A stretch of DNA of 64,000 nt from positions 248,001-312,000 of the forward strand of contig NZ_JAJHPV010000009.1 in NCBI RefSeq assembly GCF_020831365.1. Reading direction: 5' to 3'. Origin of the DNA: Massilia agrisoli. GTDB taxonomy: Bacteria > Pseudomonadota > Gammaproteobacteria > Burkholderiales > Burkholderiaceae_D. The notes beneath the pieces were generated by a model. It saw only the letters and a list, made by a program, of their open reading frames with translations. It had not been told where the DNA came from and did not search any database. Shown here one piece after another: positions 38,433-48,925 of the stretch; positions within the stretch are counted from its first letter, which is position 1; each line of letters opens with the position of its first letter. A program made the position numbers and the translations under genes.

Positions 38433-39128
38433 ATGGCGCGCCCCATGACGCAAATTCTTATCGTTGAAGACAACGGCGACTACGCCGCTGATATGGCCGA
38501 GTTCCTGGTCGGACTGGACCACCAGGTCGAAGTCGCCACCTCCGCAGGCGACATGTGGGCTGCGCTCACGCGCAATCCGCATGCTGTCGTCGTGCTCGAC
38601 CTTGGCTTGCCGGACGAGGATGGCTTCAACGTCATTCCACGCATGCGCCAGCTGTATCCGGAAATCGGCCTGCTGGTGCTGACTGGCCGGGTGGCGTTCG
38701 ACAGCCGCATCCTGGGCCTGCGCCTTGGCGCGGACCATTACCTGACCAAGCCGATCAAGTTCCCGGAGCTGGCCGCGCACATCGAGGCGCTGGACCGTCG
38801 CGTCCGCCCGCATGAGCCGACCCCGGCCGTCAGCAAGTGGACACTCAAGGTGACCGCGCGCCAGCTCGAACTGATGGGCGCCGTGATCGACCTGACGGAA
38901 AAAGAGTGTAACTTCCTGCACCTGCTGACAATGAACACCCGGCCGGTGCCGCGCCAGGTGATCGTGGCGCGCATGGGCGGCGACGATCCGGAGGCCAGCC
39001 GCCGCGTCGACATGCTGGTGTATCGCTTGCGCAAGAAGGCCCGCCTCGGGCTGGGACAGGACCTGCCGCTGCGCAGCGCCTACGGCGAGGGCTACAGCCT
39101 GTCCGCCGGGTTCAACCTGGCATCCTGA
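38433..39128 (+). CDS. Two-component response regulator, OmpR/PhoB-like winged helix
   Basis: The product has a receiver domain (Q-I-L-I-V-E-D-N acidic pair, phospho-Asp in V-V-L-D-L-G-L-P-D-E-D-G, L-T-G-R, Y-L-T-K-P-I) and a C-terminal winged-helix domain (I-D-L-T-E-K-E-C-N-F-L-H-L-L...D-M-L-V-Y-R-L-R-K-K...Y-G-E-G-Y-S-L). It therefore binds DNA. Possible starts are ATG at 38385, 38433 and 38445; none has a clear Shine-Dalgarno, and I prefer 38433. It is the partner of the upstream kinase. Target genes are not evident. Confidence 0.9.
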   Translation: MARPMTQILIVEDNGDYAADMAEFLVGLDHQVEVATSAGDMWAALTRNPHAVVVLDLGLPDEDGFNVIPRMRQLYPEIGLLVLTGRVAFDSRILGLRLGADHYLTKPIKFPELAAHIEALDRRVRPHEPTPAVSKWTLKVTARQLELMGAVIDLTEKECNFLHLLTMNTRPVPRQVIVARMGGDDPEASRRVDMLVYRLRKKARLGLGQDLPLRSAYGEGYSLSAGFNLAS

Positions 39129-39146
39129 GACCGGGCGACGACATTC

Positions 39147-39177
39147 GGCGGATGACGCTTCGCTCTTCCGCCCTACG
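39147..39177. repeat. Dispersed palindromic (REP-like) repeat, copy 3 (single unit)
   Basis: GGCGGATGACGCTTCGCTCT...CCGCCCTACG is a single unit of the family seen as inverted pairs at 11837, 20278 and 51166. It lies between the response regulator stop and the RAYT transposase. Confidence 0.65.
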
Positions 39178-39190
39178 CCCCGGAGCCTTC

Positions 39191-39246
39191 GGGGACAGAG
39201 TCATGCCCCGATTCGCGCGTGGTGATATTTAATGGGGACAGAGTGA
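39191..39246. repeat. GGGGACAGAGT repeats upstream of the RAYT transposase
   Basis: GGGGACAGAGT occurs at 39191-39201 and GGGGACAGAGT again at 39234-39244. The second copy is part of AATGGGGACA, which is mirrored by TGTCCCCATT at 40089-40098 on the other side of the transposase gene. This flanking pattern is typical of REP elements mobilised by a RAYT. Confidence 0.65.
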
Positions 39247-39292
39247 GCGTAATTCGGTAGAATACCTGGATTCCGTTCATTTTCGCCCCCTT

Positions 39293-39994
39293 ATGGCCCG
39301 CCTTCCCCGCCTGGTTATCCCCAACCACCCCCATCACATCATCCAGGAAGGCAATGACCGCCAGCTGATCTTTCGCGACGATGAGGACTACCAGCGCTTC
39401 CTGGGCTGGCTGAAGGAAAGCGCGCGCGAGTTCAAGGTGTCCGTCCACGCTTACGCGCTGATGCCGGATCATCTTCACCTGCTGGCGTCGCCCACCACCG
39501 AGGAGGGGCTGGCGCGCATGATGCAGCGGGTCGGGCGCTACTACGTTCCGTGGTTTAACCAGAAATATGAGCGCCTGGGCGGCCTTTTCCGCGGCCGCTT
39601 CAAGACCTCGTTGATCGATTCCGAGCGCTTCTTCATGATGTGCAGCCGCTATATCGAGTTCAATCCGGTGCGCAACGGCCTCGTCAGCGATCCTGCCGAC
39701 TACCGCTGGTCCAGCTACGCCCACCATGCCGGGGTGCGCCAGGATGCGCTGATCGTCGACCACGCGCTCTACTGGGAATTGGGCAATACGCCTTTCCAGC
39801 GTGAGGCGGCGTATATCGACCTGGCCAGGCAGCCGCTATCGGCCGGGGAACTCGACACAATCAACCAGGCCGTGTTGAAAGGCTGGCCCCTGGGATCGGA
39901 CGCGTTCAAGACGCAATTGCAGCAGAAGGCGAAGCGCCAGGTGCTCCCAGCCAAGAGGGGGCGCCCCTTCAAGGTAGTTCCTGCAAAGACATGA
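39293..39994 (+). CDS. REP-associated tyrosine transposase (RAYT, Y1/IS200-like)
   Basis: The 233-residue product has the HUH/Y1 transposase pattern: N-H-P-H-H-I-I-Q-E-G-N near the start, the His-x-His pair in L-M-P-D-H-L-H-L-L, and the R-Y-Y-V-P-W-F-N-Q-K-Y region with the candidate catalytic Tyr. It continues with L-F-R-G-R-F-K and Y-I-E-F-N-P-V-R-N-G-L-V, typical of the TnpA-REP family. These enzymes nick single-stranded REP hairpins. GGGGACAGAG repeats before it and an inverted copy after it fit this role. No other transposon genes are present. Confidence 0.92.
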   Translation: MARLPRLVIPNHPHHIIQEGNDRQLIFRDDEDYQRFLGWLKESAREFKVSVHAYALMPDHLHLLASPTTEEGLARMMQRVGRYYVPWFNQKYERLGGLFRGRFKTSLIDSERFFMMCSRYIEFNPVRNGLVSDPADYRWSSYAHHAGVRQDALIVDHALYWELGNTPFQREAAYIDLARQPLSAGELDTINQAVLKGWPLGSDAFKTQLQQKAKRQVLPAKRGRPFKVVPAKT

Positions 39995-40017
39995 ACCGGA
40001 CGTAAACAGAGTGACAA

Positions 40018-40040
40018 GCGCCCATAGGGCGCTTTTTTTT
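40018..40040 (+). terminator. Rho-independent terminator after the RAYT gene
   Basis: GCGCCC (40018-40023) pairs with GGGCGC (40027-40032) across a three-base loop, followed by eight T at 40033-40040. It lies 23 bases after the transposase stop. Confidence 0.88.
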
Positions 40041-40220
40041 GGCCCTCGACAGGCTGAACCCGTTAAATAGGATTAATACCCATTACTATGTCCCCATTTA
40101 ATTTTTTGAGCGACGCCCCTTAAATTAATGTGACTCCGACCCTAATTGTTTCCATTGACGTGTTCTTGTGCATTGCACTAATCTTGTCCCTCGACTTCAA
40201 AAAAGCTGCGGAGAACGCTC

Positions 40221-43200
40221 ATGATTGCCCAAGGTTTGTACGACCCGTCCAACGAACACGATGCCTGCGGCGTCGGTTTCATCGCCCACATCAAAGGCAA
40301 CAAGAGCCATTCGATCATCGAGCAGGGCCTGTTGATCCTGAAAAACCTCGACCACCGGGGCGCAGTGGGCGCCGACGTGCTGATGGGTGATGGCGCAGGC
40401 ATCCTGATCCAGATCCCGGACCAGTACTTCCGCGATGAGATGGCAAAACAAGGCGTGGAACTGCCGCCGCCGGGCGAATATGGCGTCGGCATGGTGTTCC
40501 TGCCGAAAGAAAACGCATCGCGCATCGCCTGCGAACAGGAAATCGAGCGCGCCGTGCGCATCGAAGGCCAGGTCGTGCTCGGCTGGCGCAACGTGCCGCT
40601 GGACGAAACCATGCCAATGTCGCCCACCGTGCGCGACAAGGAACCGGTCATCCGCCAGATCTTCATCGGCCGCGGCCCGGACATCATGGTGACCGACGCG
40701 CTCGAGCGTAAGCTGTATGTCATCCGCAAATCGTCGGGCCACGCGATCCAGGCGCTCAAGCTGATCCACGGTAAGGAATTCTTCGTGCCGTCGATGTCGG
40801 CGCGCACCATCGTCTACAAGGGCCTGCTGCTGGCCGACCAGGTTGGCGTGTACTACAAGGACCTGCAAGATCCGCGCTGCATCTCGGCGCTGGCGCTGGT
40901 GCACCAGCGCTTCTCGACCAATACTTTCCCGGAATGGCCGCTGGCCCACCCGTACCGCCTGATCGCCCACAACGGCGAGATCAACACCGTCAAAGGCAAC
41001 TTCAACTGGATGCGCGCCCGCGAAGGCGTGATGAAGTCCGCGGTGCTGGGCGAAGACCTGCAAAAGCTGTTCCCGCTGATCTATGAAGGCCAGTCGGACA
41101 CCGCCTGCTTCGACAACGCGCTCGAACTGTTGATCATGTCGGGCTACCCGATCGCCCAGGCCATGATGATGATGATTCCCGAAGCATGGGAAAACCACAC
41201 CATGATGGACGACAACCGCAAGGCCTTCTACGAATACTACGCGTCGATGATGGAGCCGTGGGACGGCCCTGCCGCGATGGCCTTCACCGACGGCCGCCAC
41301 ATCGGCGGCACCCTCGACCGCAACGGCCTGCGCCCGGCGCGCTACATCGTCACCGACGACGACCTGGTGGTGATGGCGTCCGAATCGGGCGTTCTGCCGA
41401 TTCCGGAATCGCGGATCGTCCAGAAATGGCGCCTGCAGCCGGGCAAGATGTTCCTGATCGACCTCGAGGCAGGCCGCATCATCGACGACAAGGAACTCAA
41501 GGACACCTACGCCAACGCCAAGCCGTACAAGGCGTGGATTAATTCCGTGCGGATCAAGCTGGGCGAGCTCAAGCTGGCCGAAAGCGAGCTGCCGCGCAAC
41601 CAGGTCAAGAACCTGGCCGCGCAAGGCGAAAAGGAAATGGCGTCGGTGCTGGACCGCCAGCAAGCCTTCGGGTACACCCAGGAAGACCTGAAGTTCCTGA
41701 TGGCGCCGATGGCGCTGCTGGGCGAGGAAGCCACCGGTTCGATGGGTAACGATTCCCCGCTGGCCGTCACGTCCAACAAGCTCAAGCCGCTGTACAACTA
41801 CTTCAAGCAGCTGTTCGCCCAGGTGACCAACCCGCCGATCGACCCGATCCGCGAAAGCATGGTCATGTCGCTGGTGTCCTTCATCGGGCCGAAGCCGAAC
41901 CTGCTCGACACCAACAACGTCAACCCGCCGATGCGCCTGGAAGTGTCGCAGCCGGTGCTGGGCTTCAACGACATGGTCCGCTTGCGCAACATCAGCCAGC
42001 ACACCGGCGGCAAGTTCAAGTCGTACGAACTGAACATCTGCTACCCGGTATCGTGGGGCAAGGAAGGCATTGAAGCCTCGCTGGCCTCGCTGTGCGCGGA
42101 AGCGGTCGACGCGGTCAAGTCCGGCCACAACATCCTGATCGTGTCGGACCGCAATGTGTCCGCAGAACAGGTCGCGATCCCCGCCCTGCTTGCCACCTCG
42201 ACCATCCACCAGCACCTGGTCATGCGCGGCCTGCGCGCGTCCACCGGCCTGGTCGTCGAGACCGGCTCGGCGCGCGAGACCCACCACTTCGCGCTGCTGG
42301 CAGGCTATGGCGCCGAAGCCGTCCACCCTTACCTGGCGATGGAAACCCTGGTCGAACTGGCGCAGGGCATGACCGGCGAAATGTCGGGCGAAACCGCGAT
42401 CTACAACTACACCAAGGCAGTCGGCAAGGGCCTGATGAAGGTGATGTCCAAGATGGGCATCTCGACCTACATGTCCTACTGCGGCGCGCAGATTTTCGAA
42501 GCGGTAGGCCTGAACAAGTCGCTGGTCGACAAGTATTTCAAGGGCACCTCGTCGAATGTCGAAGGCATCGGCTTGTTCGATGTGGCCGACGAAGCGCTGC
42601 GCCTGCACGCGCTGGCCTTCGGTGATGACCCGTTGCTGCTTGACGCGCTCGACACCGGCGGCGAATACGCCTTCCGCGTACGTGGCGAAGACCACATGTG
42701 GACGCCGGACGCGATTGCAAAGCTGCAGCACTCGACGCGCAGCAATAACTTCTCGACCTATAAAGAATACGCGCAGCTGATCAACGACCAGAGCCGCCGC
42801 ACCCTGACCCTGCGCGGCCTGTTCGAGTTCAAGCTCGACCCGACCAAGGCAATTCCGCTGGAGGAAGTCGAGCCAGCCAAGGAAATCGTCAAGCGTTTCG
42901 CCACCGGCGCGATGTCGCTCGGCTCGATCAGTACCGAAGCGCACGCCACGCTGGCCATCGCGATGAACCGCATCGGCGGCAAGTCGAATACCGGCGAAGG
43001 CGGCGAAGATCCGGCGCGCTACACGCAGGAACTGAAAGGCATCCCGATCAAGCAGGGCGAAACGATGGCGTCGGTGCTTGGCGCCAACCGCGTGATGGTC
43101 GACATTCCCCTGCAGGAAGGCGACTCGCTGCGTTCGCGCATCAAGCAGGTGGCGTCGGGCCGCTTCGGCGTCACCGCCGAGTACCTGAATTCGGCCGACC

Positions 43201-44936
43201 AGATCCAGATCAAGATGGCCCAGGGCGCCAAGCCTGGCGAAGGCGGCCAGCTGCCAGGCCACAAGGTGTCGGAATACATCGCCAGCCTGCGTTTCTCGGT
43301 GCCTGGCGTGGGCCTGATCTCGCCGCCGCCGCACCACGACATCTATTCGATTGAAGACCTGGCCCAGCTGATCCACGACCTGAAGAACGCCAACCCGGCG
43401 GCATCGATCTCGGTCAAGCTGGTGTCGGAAGTGGGCATCGGCACGGTCGCAGCCGGCGTCACCAAGGCCAAGGCCGACCACGTTGTGGTCGCAGGCCATG
43501 ACGGCGGCACCGGCGCGTCGCCGCTGTCCTCGGTCAAGCATGCCGGCACGCCGTGGGAACTCGGCCTGGCCGAAACCCAGCAGACGCTGGTGCTGAACGG
43601 CTTGCGCAGCCGCATCCGCGTGCAGGCCGACGGCCAGATGAAGACCGGCCGCGACGTCGTGATTGCGGCCATGCTCGGCGCTGACGAGATCGGTTTCGCG
43701 ACTGCGCCGCTGGTCGTCGAAGGTTGCATCATGATGCGCAAGTGCCACCTGAACACCTGCCCGGTTGGCGTCGCGACCCAAGACCCTGTGCTGCGCGCCA
43801 AGTTCTCGGGCAAGCCTGAACACGTGGTGAACTACTTCTTCTTCGTAGCCGAAGAAGCGCGCCAGCTGATGGCGCAGCTGGGTATCCGCACCTTCCAGGA
43901 ACTGATTGGCCGCGCCGACCTGCTCGACAAGTCGAAGGCCGTCACCCACTGGAAAGCACGCGGCCTCGATTTCAGCAACATCTTCTACCAGCCAAAGACC
44001 GACCTCGGCCTGGCGCTGTACCACAACGAGTTCCAGGACCACGGCCTGGTCAAGGCGCTGGACAACAAGCTGATCACGCAGGCGAAAGCCGCGCTGGAAA
44101 AGGGCGAGCGCGTCTCGTTCATCTCGCCAGTGCGCAACGTCAACCGTACTGTCGGCACCATGCTGTCGGGCGAAGTGGCCAAGCGCTACGGCCATGCCGG
44201 CCTGCCGGACGACACGATCCACATCCAGCTGCAGGGCACCGCGGGCCAGTCGGCTGCGGCCTTCCTGGCGGCCGGCATCACGATCGACCTGGTGGGTGAA
44301 GGCAACGACTATGTCGGCAAGGGCTTGTCGGGCGGGCGCATCATCGTGCGTCCGAACACCGAGTTCCGCGGCTGGGCGGTGGACAACATCATCGTCGGCA
44401 ACACCGTGCTGTACGGCGCGATTTCCGGCGAAGCCTTCTTCAACGGCGTGGCGGGCGAGCGTTTCGCAGTGCGTAACTCCGGTGCAGTCGCAGTGGTGGA
44501 AGGCTGCGGCGACCACGGCTGTGAATACATGACCGGCGGTACCGTTGTCGTCCTCGGCGGCACCGGGCGCAACTTCGCAGCCGGCATGTCGGGCGGCGTG
44601 GCGTTTGTCTACGACCCGCAAGGCGACTTCGAGAAGAAGTGCAACACGACGATGGTCAACCTCGAGCGCGTGCTCAGCACAAAGGAACAGTCGGACAAGT
44701 CCGGCTGGCACAGCCAGACGCGCGACGGCGAGCGCGAATCGGACGAGGCAATTTTGCGCCGCCTGATCGAGCGCCACTTCAAGCACACCGGCAGCACCCG
44801 GGCGCGCAACCTGCTCGACGACTGGGCCAGCTGCCGCGGCAAGTTCGTCAAGGTCTTCCCGACCGAGTACAAGCGTGCGCTGGAAGAGATGCACAACAGC
44901 AGCATGGAAGAAGCTGCCGAGCAGATCGCCGCCTAA
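40221..44936 (+). CDS. gltB: Glutamate synthase (NADPH) large subunit
   Basis: The 1571-residue product is full length for GltB. It begins with the class II glutamine amidotransferase domain after a 15-residue propeptide, with the nucleophile in E-H-D-A-C16-G-V-G-F. The central domain follows, then the FMN-binding synthase domain ([32 protein letters not shown]), Cys residues for the 3Fe-4S cluster ([10 protein letters not shown]) and the C-terminal beta-helix. With GltD it makes two glutamates from glutamine and 2-oxoglutarate. A GGAG Shine-Dalgarno precedes the ATG. Confidence 0.97.
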   Translation: MIAQGLYDPSNEHDACGVGFIAHIKGNKSHSIIEQGLLILKNLDHRGAVGADVLMGDGAGILIQIPDQYFRDEMAKQGVELPPPGEYGVGMVFLPKENASRIACEQEIERAVRIEGQVVLGWRNVPLDETMPMSPTVRDKEPVIRQIFIGRGPDIMVTDALERKLYVIRKSSGHAIQALKLIHGKEFFVPSMSARTIVYKGLLLADQVGVYYKDLQDPRCISALALVHQRFSTNTFPEWPLAHPYRLIAHNGEINTVKGNFNWMRAREGVMKSAVLGEDLQKLFPLIYEGQSDTACFDNALELLIMSGYPIAQAMMMMIPEAWENHTMMDDNRKAFYEYYASMMEPWDGPAAMAFTDGRHIGGTLDRNGLRPARYIVTDDDLVVMASESGVLPIPESRIVQKWRLQPGKMFLIDLEAGRIIDDKELKDTYANAKPYKAWINSVRIKLGELKLAESELPRNQVKNLAAQGEKEMASVLDRQQAFGYTQEDLKFLMAPMALLGEEATGSMGNDSPLAVTSNKLKPLYNYFKQLFAQVTNPPIDPIRESMVMSLVSFIGPKPNLLDTNNVNPPMRLEVSQPVLGFNDMVRLRNISQHTGGKFKSYELNICYPVSWGKEGIEASLASLCAEAVDAVKSGHNILIVSDRNVSAEQVAIPALLATSTIHQHLVMRGLRASTGLVVETGSARETHHFALLAGYGAEAVHPYLAMETLVELAQGMTGEMSGETAIYNYTKAVGKGLMKVMSKMGISTYMSYCGAQIFEAVGLNKSLVDKYFKGTSSNVEGIGLFDVADEALRLHALAFGDDPLLLDALDTGGEYAFRVRGEDHMWTPDAIAKLQHSTRSNNFSTYKEYAQLINDQSRRTLTLRGLFEFKLDPTKAIPLEEVEPAKEIVKRFATGAMSLGSISTEAHATLAIAMNRIGGKSNTGEGGEDPARYTQELKGIPIKQGETMASVLGANRVMVDIPLQEGDSLRSRIKQVASGRFGVTAEYLNSADQIQIKMAQGAKPGEGGQLPGHKVSEYIASLRFSVPGVGLISPPPHHDIYSIEDLAQLIHDLKNANPAASISVKLVSEVGIGTVAAGVTKAKADHVVVAGHDGGTGASPLSSVKHAGTPWELGLAETQQTLVLNGLRSRIRVQADGQMKTGRDVVIAAMLGADEIGFATAPLVVEGCIMMRKCHLNTCPVGVATQDPVLRAKFSGKPEHVVNYFFFVAEEARQLMAQLGIRTFQELIGRADLLDKSKAVTHWKARGLDFSNIFYQPKTDLGLALYHNEFQDHGLVKALDNKLITQAKAALEKGERVSFISPVRNVNRTVGTMLSGEVAKRYGHAGLPDDTIHIQLQGTAGQSAAAFLAAGITIDLVGEGNDYVGKGLSGGRIIVRPNTEFRGWAVDNIIVGNTVLYGAISGEAFFNGVAGERFAVRNSGAVAVVEGCGDHGCEYMTGGTVVVLGGTGRNFAAGMSGGVAFVYDPQGDFEKKCNTTMVNLERVLSTKEQSDKSGWHSQTRDGERESDEAILRRLIERHFKHTGSTRARNLLDDWASCRGKFVKVFPTEYKRALEEMHNSSMEEAAEQIAA

Positions 44937-44950
44937 GAAGGAGCGCCGGC

Positions 44951-45012
44951 CGTCATTCCCGCGAAGGCGGGAATCCATTGAACCGTGGGTTCCCGTTTGC
45001 GCCGGAATGACG
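44951..45012. repeat. Palindromic intergenic repeat between gltB and gltD
   Basis: CGTCATTCC (44951-44959) and GGAATGACG (45004-45012) are perfect inverted ends. An inner hairpin, TTCCCGC / GCGGGAA, lies around 44957-44973. GTCATTCCCGCGAAGGCGGG-type elements are widespread intergenic repeats in proteobacteria. It sits in the 132-base gap inside the gltBD operon and may form an RNA stem between the two genes. Confidence 0.75.
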
Positions 45013-45068
45013 CCCTTGCGCTTCTGAACGGTACTACCGCTTAAGAAGAATATTTGTGAAGGATTATC

Positions 45069-46532
<1,464 letters not shown>

Positions 46533-46560
46533 CGGGAGCGGCAGTCCTTGCTAGCAAGGA

Positions 46561-46584
46561 ACACGGGCGATTGCTCGCCCGTGT
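46561..46584. other. Hairpin after gltD (CACGGGCG...CGCCCGTG)
   Basis: CACGGGCG pairs with CGCCCGTG across a six-base loop, between the gltD stop and the stop of the convergent receiver-kinase gene. There is no T run on the gltD strand; it may still act as a bidirectional transcription end. Confidence 0.5.
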
Positions 46585-46595
46585 GGAAGGACCGT

Positions 46596-48032
46596 TTACG
46601 TCAATGTCTCATCGATCTCCCGTTTCGAAAAATCAATAAGTGCTTGCGCTAAGTTCTTGTCGGTGTCGCCGTACTTTAGTTGTCTTAAACAGAAACAATA
46701 GATCAACGCAAAGTATGTACGTGGGGACTGGCAGATGAGTTGGTCGATCCAGATCTTGCATCCACCGAAAAATTCGGAAAAATCTTTATCCCTATGTTCA
46801 GATGGGGTAACCAATAACGTAATAACGTCGTCAGCGTTGAAGCGGCCTAGCATTGACTCGGATGTTTGGGGGTGGAAGAATGGACTCAAGCAAAGAGTAA
46901 TGGGGTCGAAAGCTATGGCGCCGTCATCGACATCTCCGAAATCGATTACCAGAGGATCTCCAGCGGGAGAAACGAGAATGTTGCCTCCGTGAAGGTCCCC
47001 ATGTTTCTTGCCCCACACAACGTTGACCTCAATTTTTTCGAAGGCATGAATCCACTCCAAGGGGAAGCTTGCCATCAGTGACTCCAATACCTTATCCTCT
47101 AGGAGTTGCCGACGTAAGTCTGAAATCGCAATTCTTCGTTGGTATCCCCCATCGATCCATGGCTCGAAAAGATCACGCATCTTTAGAGAAAGTACGCCCA
47201 ATTGTTCAGGGCATTTAACCAGAAAATCCGCGAAACAATCGACATGTTCGTTGGCGAGTCTGTAGAAAATCCCGCCTGTCGACTTCGCCCCATGCGTCAG
47301 AAAACAAATTCGCGTGGGGAAGGCACCAACTCCGAGTGCCGTGACGTTGGTATCAAACTTTCGGACCTCGTCTGCTAAAGAATTTACGGGGCCGATGCGC
47401 CCGACCGCTTGGTTTGTGCACCGCCCTGCGCCATTAAAGACTCCAAGCTTATAGACGGATGCGTCTGACATCCCGCCCTTAAGCTGAGTGACCTCGCAAA
47501 CCACGCCCTTCATCCGACGAGTAAATAACTTCAAGACCCGTTTCTGATCGGGACTGATCGATTGCCCAGTAGCCTCGCGAATCTCTATATTCTGTAACCC
47601 TTCAAAAAGCGATTGGAGCTGTTTGACGTGCGCCAAAAGATCCGCTAAGTCGAGCTTCCGATAAACTTTAACCCCAGCATGCGCAGCTTCGGTACCCCAA
47701 TAGTCAGCGGCTATAGAATGCTCATTCAGAAGCCTGGTGACGAATGGTTCTGTTGAAGATCCGGTCAGGAAGCAAATTGGTGTTCCTTGAGCAAGCTCCC
47801 GGCAATACCCAAAGACCGCTTCACCATGGCTAACGTTCGCATCAATCGAGTCATCAGTAGGAGGGATCTTTAGGTCTACTATAAAAAGATCAAAAAATTG
47901 TTCTCTAATCATTCGCTCGGCGCTATCCCTGCTAGCTGCGCGCATGACATTACCGCTCCCAACGATTTCCCCCAACTCCGAGATCAGTTCCCCCGCAAAC
48001 TGATCCTCGTCATCGATAACTAAAATCTTCAT
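46596..48032 (-). CDS. Response regulator receiver fused to an APH/protein-kinase-like phosphotransferase domain
   Basis: The 478-residue product has two parts. Residues 1-140 are a receiver domain: acidic pair D7-D8, phospho-acceptor D53 in F-I-V-D-L-K-I-P, T90 in C-F-L-T-G-S-S, and K126 in Y-R-K-L-D. Residues about 165-478 resemble the aminoglycoside/choline phosphotransferase fold. H344-G-D346-L-H-G-G-N351-I is the catalytic loop and V-I-D364-F-G-D is the metal-binding Asp; both are complete. The expected effect is phosphorylation of an unknown small molecule or protein, gated by phosphorelay. The ATG overlaps the stop of the kinase-like gene upstream (TAATG). Codon use is AT-richer than the genome around it. 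I know no named family for this fusion. Confidence 0.85.
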   Translation of the reverse strand: MKILVIDDEDQFAGELISELGEIVGSGNVMRAASRDSAERMIREQFFDLFIVDLKIPPTDDSIDANVSHGEAVFGYCRELAQGTPICFLTGSSTEPFVTRLLNEHSIAADYWGTEAAHAGVKVYRKLDLADLLAHVKQLQSLFEGLQNIEIREATGQSISPDQKRVLKLFTRRMKGVVCEVTQLKGGMSDASVYKLGVFNGAGRCTNQAVGRIGPVNSLADEVRKFDTNVTALGVGAFPTRICFLTHGAKSTGGIFYRLANEHVDCFADFLVKCPEQLGVLSLKMRDLFEPWIDGGYQRRIAISDLRRQLLEDKVLESLMASFPLEWIHAFEKIEVNVVWGKKHGDLHGGNILVSPAGDPLVIDFGDVDDGAIAFDPITLCLSPFFHPQTSESMLGRFNADDVITLLVTPSEHRDKDFSEFFGGCKIWIDQLICQSPRTYFALIYCFCLRQLKYGDTDKNLAQALIDFSKREIDETLT

Positions 48033-48925
48033 TATTTATACCACCGAAGTTCAAATGTTGCACCTTTTCCCTCTGGTGAGGTAACCGAAAGATGTCCTTC
48101 TAGTGCCTGCATCGCTTGTTTTACAATCGAAAGGCCCATACCAAAATGGCCCGCTTTGCTGGTACGCCCAAGGGTTCTTCCAGGATCTTCGATTCGCCCT
48201 AGGCCGACACCGTCGTCGATTATGGCTATCCAATAATCCGCGTCAGTTTCGCCCCAATTGATTAGAATGGGGCCTACCGGGCGACTATCGCGCGCTTCAA
48301 CTGACGACTCAATCGCGTTCCGAATTCCGTTGATCGCTGCAATCCGTATTAGTCCTTTATCAACGTGAGCGATGCATCGGGGCGTTCCGAGCAATTGAAT
48401 GTCGAGACCCAAATTGTCCGTCTCGTCAAGTAATTCCTGTAGCACAACGCCAATATCCAGATCCTCGACGTTAGTCACCTCTGAGGCTAAACGCAGGTTA
48501 CTTAGAGCATGAAAATATAGTCGCAAAATTTCAAATTGTCTTTTGGTTTCGCTTACTTCGTAGTTTGGAATCTCTTTTTTTATCTTAACACCTAGGAGGC
48601 CGACAAGTGGCTCAAGTTCGTGTAGTAGAGCACTTGCAACTTCCTTCAATGCTCGCGAATGAGCAAGCTCCGGAGAAGGGGTATTTGTTTCACCAGCAGG
48701 AACCTGATCCAAAGGCGGCGCTGGCGGTCCGTGTTGGGTGATCGTTTCGAGCGTCATCGCTAGCGCTCTCTTTACCCAACCTACGTTTTCCTTGGCCGAC
48801 CATATCCTTAGAAAATTAAGGTCTTCATAAGTATGATTACGTACGAAATATCGTGCTGCGCGGAGGCGATCGTGCGAGCCATCTGATTGGGCCAGCATTA
48901 TTGCATCCTCACGGCTTATTGACAT
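48032..48925 (-). CDS. Histidine-kinase-like protein with N-terminal helical (HEAT-like) region
   Basis: The 297-residue product has an N-terminal helical part with a repeat-like unit (R-L-R-A-A-R-Y-F-V-R-N...L-R-I-W-S-A-K-E-N-V-G-W-V-K-R-A-L-A, residues 19-57). An H-box-like segment follows, L-L-H102-E-L-E-P-L-V-G, then a HATPase with N box N203-A-I-E, G1 D-D238-G-V-G and G2 G262-M-G-L-S-I-V-K. There is no membrane segment, so it senses inside the cell. It overlaps the ATPase gene upstream by 17 bases and the receiver-phosphotransferase gene downstream by 1 base. The receiver protein is its likely phosphorylation partner. Confidence 0.85.
   Translation of the reverse strand: MSISREDAIMLAQSDGSHDRLRAARYFVRNHTYEDLNFLRIWSAKENVGWVKRALAMTLETITQHGPPAPPLDQVPAGETNTPSPELAHSRALKEVASALLHELEPLVGLLGVKIKKEIPNYEVSETKRQFEILRLYFHALSNLRLASEVTNVEDLDIGVVLQELLDETDNLGLDIQLLGTPRCIAHVDKGLIRIAAINGIRNAIESSVEARDSRPVGPILINWGETDADYWIAIIDDGVGLGRIEDPGRTLGRTSKAGHFGMGLSIVKQAMQALEGHLSVTSPEGKGATFELRWYK

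Noticed and set aside
46594-46606. LiuR-like sequence CGTTTACGTCAA
   Set aside because: It lies at the 3' coding end of the receiver-phosphotransferase gene and lacks the second half of the palindrome; the match is likely chance.
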